NCBI GenBank assembly: GCA_002898115.1
Contig: BDTL01000256.1
Span: 1 to 15,301, forward strand
Length of the DNA: 15,301 bases
DNA from: a bacterium BMS3Bbin02
GTDB taxonomy: Bacteria; Actinomycetota; Acidimicrobiia; Spongiisociales; UBA5794
Direction: 5' to 3'
Under the pieces are notes generated by a model, which saw nothing but the letters and a program-made list of their open reading frames with translations, was not told where the DNA came from and ran no database searches. The position numbers and the translations under genes were made by a program. This document shows, piece by piece, positions 13,849-15,301 of this stretch (position 1 is its first letter; every line of letters begins with the position of its first letter).

Positions 13849-14484
13849 TTACCCGGCCGCCTCATTGTGATGGAGGTGGTAGGTGAGGATCTGAAGTTCG
13901 GTCGACAGATCCACGCGTCGGACAACAACACCGGACGGCACCTGCACAATCGCGGGGGCGAAGTTCAGAATGGACCGGACACCGGCTTTGACGAACCTGT
14001 TGACGACGTCCTGCGCACTGCTGGCGGGTGTCGCAACGATCCCTATTGCTACGTCGCGCTGCTTCACAATTCGTTCGAGGTCGACGAGGTCCTCGATCAG
14101 CAAACCCCCGAGGGACTCACCGATCTTCGCGGCATCGGTGTCGAGGATGGCACTCATTTCGAATCCCCAGGCCTCGAACCCACCGTAGTTGGAGAGAGCC
14201 GCGCCGAGGTTTCCCGCCCCGACGATCGCAACCCCATACCCGTGGGTTAATCCAAGAGCCTCGCGGAGATCTACCCGAAGTTCCGCCACGCCGTAACCAA
14301 CGCCGCGCACACCTGCCGCACCGAGATACGAGAGGTCCTTGCGCACCTGGGCAGAGTTCAACCCAACAATCTGAGCGAGCTGCTCAGAGCTGATCGTTGC
14401 CTGCGTCGGCGGCATGTCTCCAAGCGATCGAAGGTAAACCGGCAAGCGCGAGATGGTCGCGGAAGGGATTGTGATGGTTTTCAC
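13849..14484 (-). CDS. rex: Redox-sensing transcriptional repressor Rex
   Basis: Rex is a homodimeric repressor that senses NADH/NAD+ and controls respiratory and fermentative genes. The protein has 211 residues, the normal length. The winged-helix DNA-binding domain holds IPSATISRLPVYLRSL and the recognition region SAQVRKDLSYLGAAGVRGVGY. The Rossmann domain has VAIVGAGNLGAALSNY with its GxGxxG pattern, AILDTD at the end of the second strand, and RSILNFAPAIVQVP. The start is GTG 14484: an in-frame stop lies a few codons upstream and MKTITIPSATISRLP is the expected family N terminus. No Shine-Dalgarno is seen. A TATCCT box 7 nt upstream would suit a leaderless mRNA. The operator at 14469-14486 covers the start codon, so autoregulation is likely. 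Confidence 0.96.
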   Translation of the reverse strand: MKTITIPSATISRLPVYLRSLGDMPPTQATISSEQLAQIVGLNSAQVRKDLSYLGAAGVRGVGYGVAELRVDLREALGLTHGYGVAIVGAGNLGAALSNYGGFEAWGFEMSAILDTDAAKIGESLGGLLIEDLVDLERIVKQRDVAIGIVATPASSAQDVVNRFVKAGVRSILNFAPAIVQVPSGVVVRRVDLSTELQILTYHLHHNEAAG

Positions 14485-14486
14485 AA
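14469..14486. promoter_or_regulatory. Rex operator overlapping the rex start codon
   Basis: TTGTGATGGTTTTCACAA fits the known Rex operator form (TGTGAA-N4-TTCACA, as in the Streptomyces ROP) with one arm mismatch. It contains the GTG start of rex and, if the transcript is leaderless, its transcription start. No second site of this quality was seen upstream of nuoA, the CcoN/O-like gene or the plus-strand operon. Confidence 0.85.
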
Positions 14487-14528
14487 GCGCGAGGATAGCT
14501 CACATGAACGGAGCCGAATCCACAATGA

Positions 14529-14795
14529 TCAACGATTGCTACGTTTGGCGGCTACCAGCGCTACAAGAAGGCTCGGCGTCGAAACGCGACCCGCGGCCAA
14601 GACCGTTCCATCGGCGCGCAACAGCACGGGGACCGTATGCCCGTAGCGCTCAAGAAGCGCCGGATCGGTATCGACATCCACGGTGACCACGTCGATCCCG
14701 AGCCGCTTGGTGTGCGCCAGCACGCGCTCGTGGAGGTCCTCGCAGATGGAGCAGCGATCGCGTGTCACGAACGTAATGTGGGGACTGCCAGTCAT
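14529..14795 (-). CDS. Glutaredoxin-like (thioredoxin-fold) protein upstream of rex
   Basis: 88 residues, a small thioredoxin-fold protein of the DUF836/glutaredoxin-like group. The redox motif is Cys15-Ser-Ile-Cys18 after strand HITFVTRDR. The conserved cis-proline is in HTVPVLLRADG, and DVVTVDVDTDPALLERYG forms the middle strand and helix. It probably handles thiol-disulfide exchange in the cytoplasm; the partner is unknown. It lies 44 nt upstream of rex on the same strand, an arrangement I know from other actinobacteria. The ATG at 14795 has a modest GGGGA upstream. A possible -10, TACTCT (14813-14808), lies 12 nt before it and overlaps the box used in the other direction. Confidence 0.85.
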   Translation of the reverse strand: MTGSPHITFVTRDRCSICEDLHERVLAHTKRLGIDVVTVDVDTDPALLERYGHTVPVLLRADGTVLAAGRVSTPSLLVALVAAKRSNR

Positions 14796-14806
14796 GTCCC
14801 CACCGC

Positions 14807-14813
14807 TAGAGTA
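14807..14813. promoter_or_regulatory. Overlapping -10 boxes facing both ways
   Basis: On the plus strand TAGAGT (14807-14812) ends 7 nt before the ATG at 14820, the usual spacing for leaderless genes in actinobacteria. On the minus strand TACTCT (14813-14808) faces the glutaredoxin-like gene. One AT-containing heptamer may therefore serve two promoters. I found no clear -35 box for either. Confidence 0.4.
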
Positions 14814-14819
14814 CGGGCC

Positions 14820-14912
14820 ATGCGTCCCGCTACCTCGATCGTTCTCGTCGTCCTACTCGCTCTCATCATGGGGGCGTTCGTGATCAACATCTTCATGCGA
14901 GGACTCGTGTAG
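14820..14912 (+). CDS. Tiny single-helix membrane peptide (30 residues)
   Basis: An ORF of 30 residues starting MRPATSIVLVVLLALIMGAF, then VINIFMRGLV. It is one hydrophobic helix flanked by arginines, like small membrane proteins that attach to larger complexes. Support comes from the TAGAGT box 7 nt upstream of the ATG (leaderless pattern), its divergent placement from the glutaredoxin-rex pair, and the fact that nothing else fills the space. The composition alone could arise by chance in a short frame. No family recognised. Confidence 0.4.
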   Translation: MRPATSIVLVVLLALIMGAFVINIFMRGLV

Positions 14913-14948
14913 ACGGTTCCACGACCGCTTGCCCGGGCCCCGGCGACA

Positions 14949-15284
14949 TCACTCGGAGGACCGGAGCAAACCGGTGAGCGAGACTTGAGCGCCGGCGTCC
15001 GGCTTGAGAAACGTCACCGCGACGCGCTCGTCGAGAGGGTACGACTCGGTCGCCGAACCATTGCGGACATCAATGGCGATCTGGCCGAACGGATCGACAA
15101 AAAGACGTCCCTCCCCCTCGGAAACCTGCGCACTGTCGTTCCGCCAGGAAATGAGGTGCTCGACGGCCCCAACCCGCATGATGGCGTCGTCGCCTTCGGT
15201 GATCCCCACCAATGCGAGATCTTCCGGTGATACGTTGCTTTGGGCCGTTCCGTGACCGTCAACCCACAGGATCTCCCCGACCAC
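14949..15284 (-). CDS. Hypothetical acidic protein, possibly cut by the window edge
   Basis: 111 residues from GTG 15284, but the frame stays open to 15301, so the true start may lie outside the window; no Shine-Dalgarno is seen before the GTG. The sequence looks like real soluble protein: GEILWVDGHGTAQSNVSPED, DAIMRVGAVEHLISWRNDS, then RLFVDPFGQIAIDVRNGSAT and a beta-rich end (VAVTFLKPDAGAQVSLTGLL). It is acidic with alternating beta-strand patterns, has no membrane helix and no metal or nucleotide motif that I recognise. It is on the same strand as the glutaredoxin-like gene and rex, but the tiny gene of opposite strand lies between. No function proposed. Confidence 0.6.
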   Translation of the reverse strand: MVGEILWVDGHGTAQSNVSPEDLALVGITEGDDAIMRVGAVEHLISWRNDSAQVSEGEGRLFVDPFGQIAIDVRNGSATESYPLDERVAVTFLKPDAGAQVSLTGLLRSSE

Positions 15285-15301
15285 GGCGCGATCGCTGTGC
15301 T

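Noticed and set aside
1..15301. tRNA, rRNA, CRISPR array, insertion sequence or prophage elements
   Set aside because: No cloverleaf-like stretches, spaced repeats, transposase motifs or terminal inverted repeats were seen; the window is a chromosomal metabolic region.

Overview
The window reads as a stretch of the aerobic respiratory chain of a high-GC bacterium. The NuoA-E proteins, the menaquinone reductase-like flavoprotein, the glutaredoxin-rex pair, the frequent GTG starts and the TANNNT boxes just upstream of start codons all suggest an actinobacterium, plausibly of the Acidimicrobiia type. This placement is inference from remembered family features, not from a search.

Layout. (1) 1-3062, minus strand: nuoA-nuoB-nuoC-nuoD-nuoE (nuoE cut by the window edge), the first genes of proton-pumping NADH:quinone oxidoreductase, with overlapping stop/start codons. 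(2) 3296-4540, minus: a geranylgeranyl-reductase/MenJ-like flavoprotein, probably for the menaquinone side chain. (3) 4612-7829, minus: a CcoN-CcoO-like fusion, a one-helix monohaem cytochrome c, a small hypothetical gene, and a strong hairpin. (4) 7830-8069: a divergent control region with GTGAC palindromes and a 21-bp tandem repeat. (5) 8070-13761, plus: a tightly packed operon with a membrane protein, a 2[4Fe-4S] ferredoxin, a cytochrome b6-type subunit, a separate subunit IV with a long N-terminal extension, a Rieske protein, a diheme cytochrome c, and a four-helix protein with a prepilin-like N terminus. It closes with a clear rho-independent terminator. (6) 13849-14795, minus: glutaredoxin-like gene and rex, with a near-perfect Rex operator on rex's own start codon. 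(7) 14820 onward: a 30-residue membrane peptide and an unrecognised gene at the edge.

How the genes work together (inference). Complex I reduces menaquinone, whose side chain the flavoprotein may saturate. The b6f/bc-like complex oxidises menaquinol and passes electrons through Rieske and diheme cytochrome c to the haem-c proteins of the divergent operon. Rex would read the NADH/NAD+ balance.

Most unusual points. The CcoN part of the fusion appears to have lost all six haem/copper histidines while its CcoO-type haem-c domain is intact. An ungapped 19-residue motif occurs three times in two oppositely transcribed genes, twice in subunit IV and once in the monohaem cytochrome c, each time before an Ala/Pro-rich linker. 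It may be a docking or assembly module joining the two sets of proteins. A ferredoxin is built into the quinol:cytochrome c operon.
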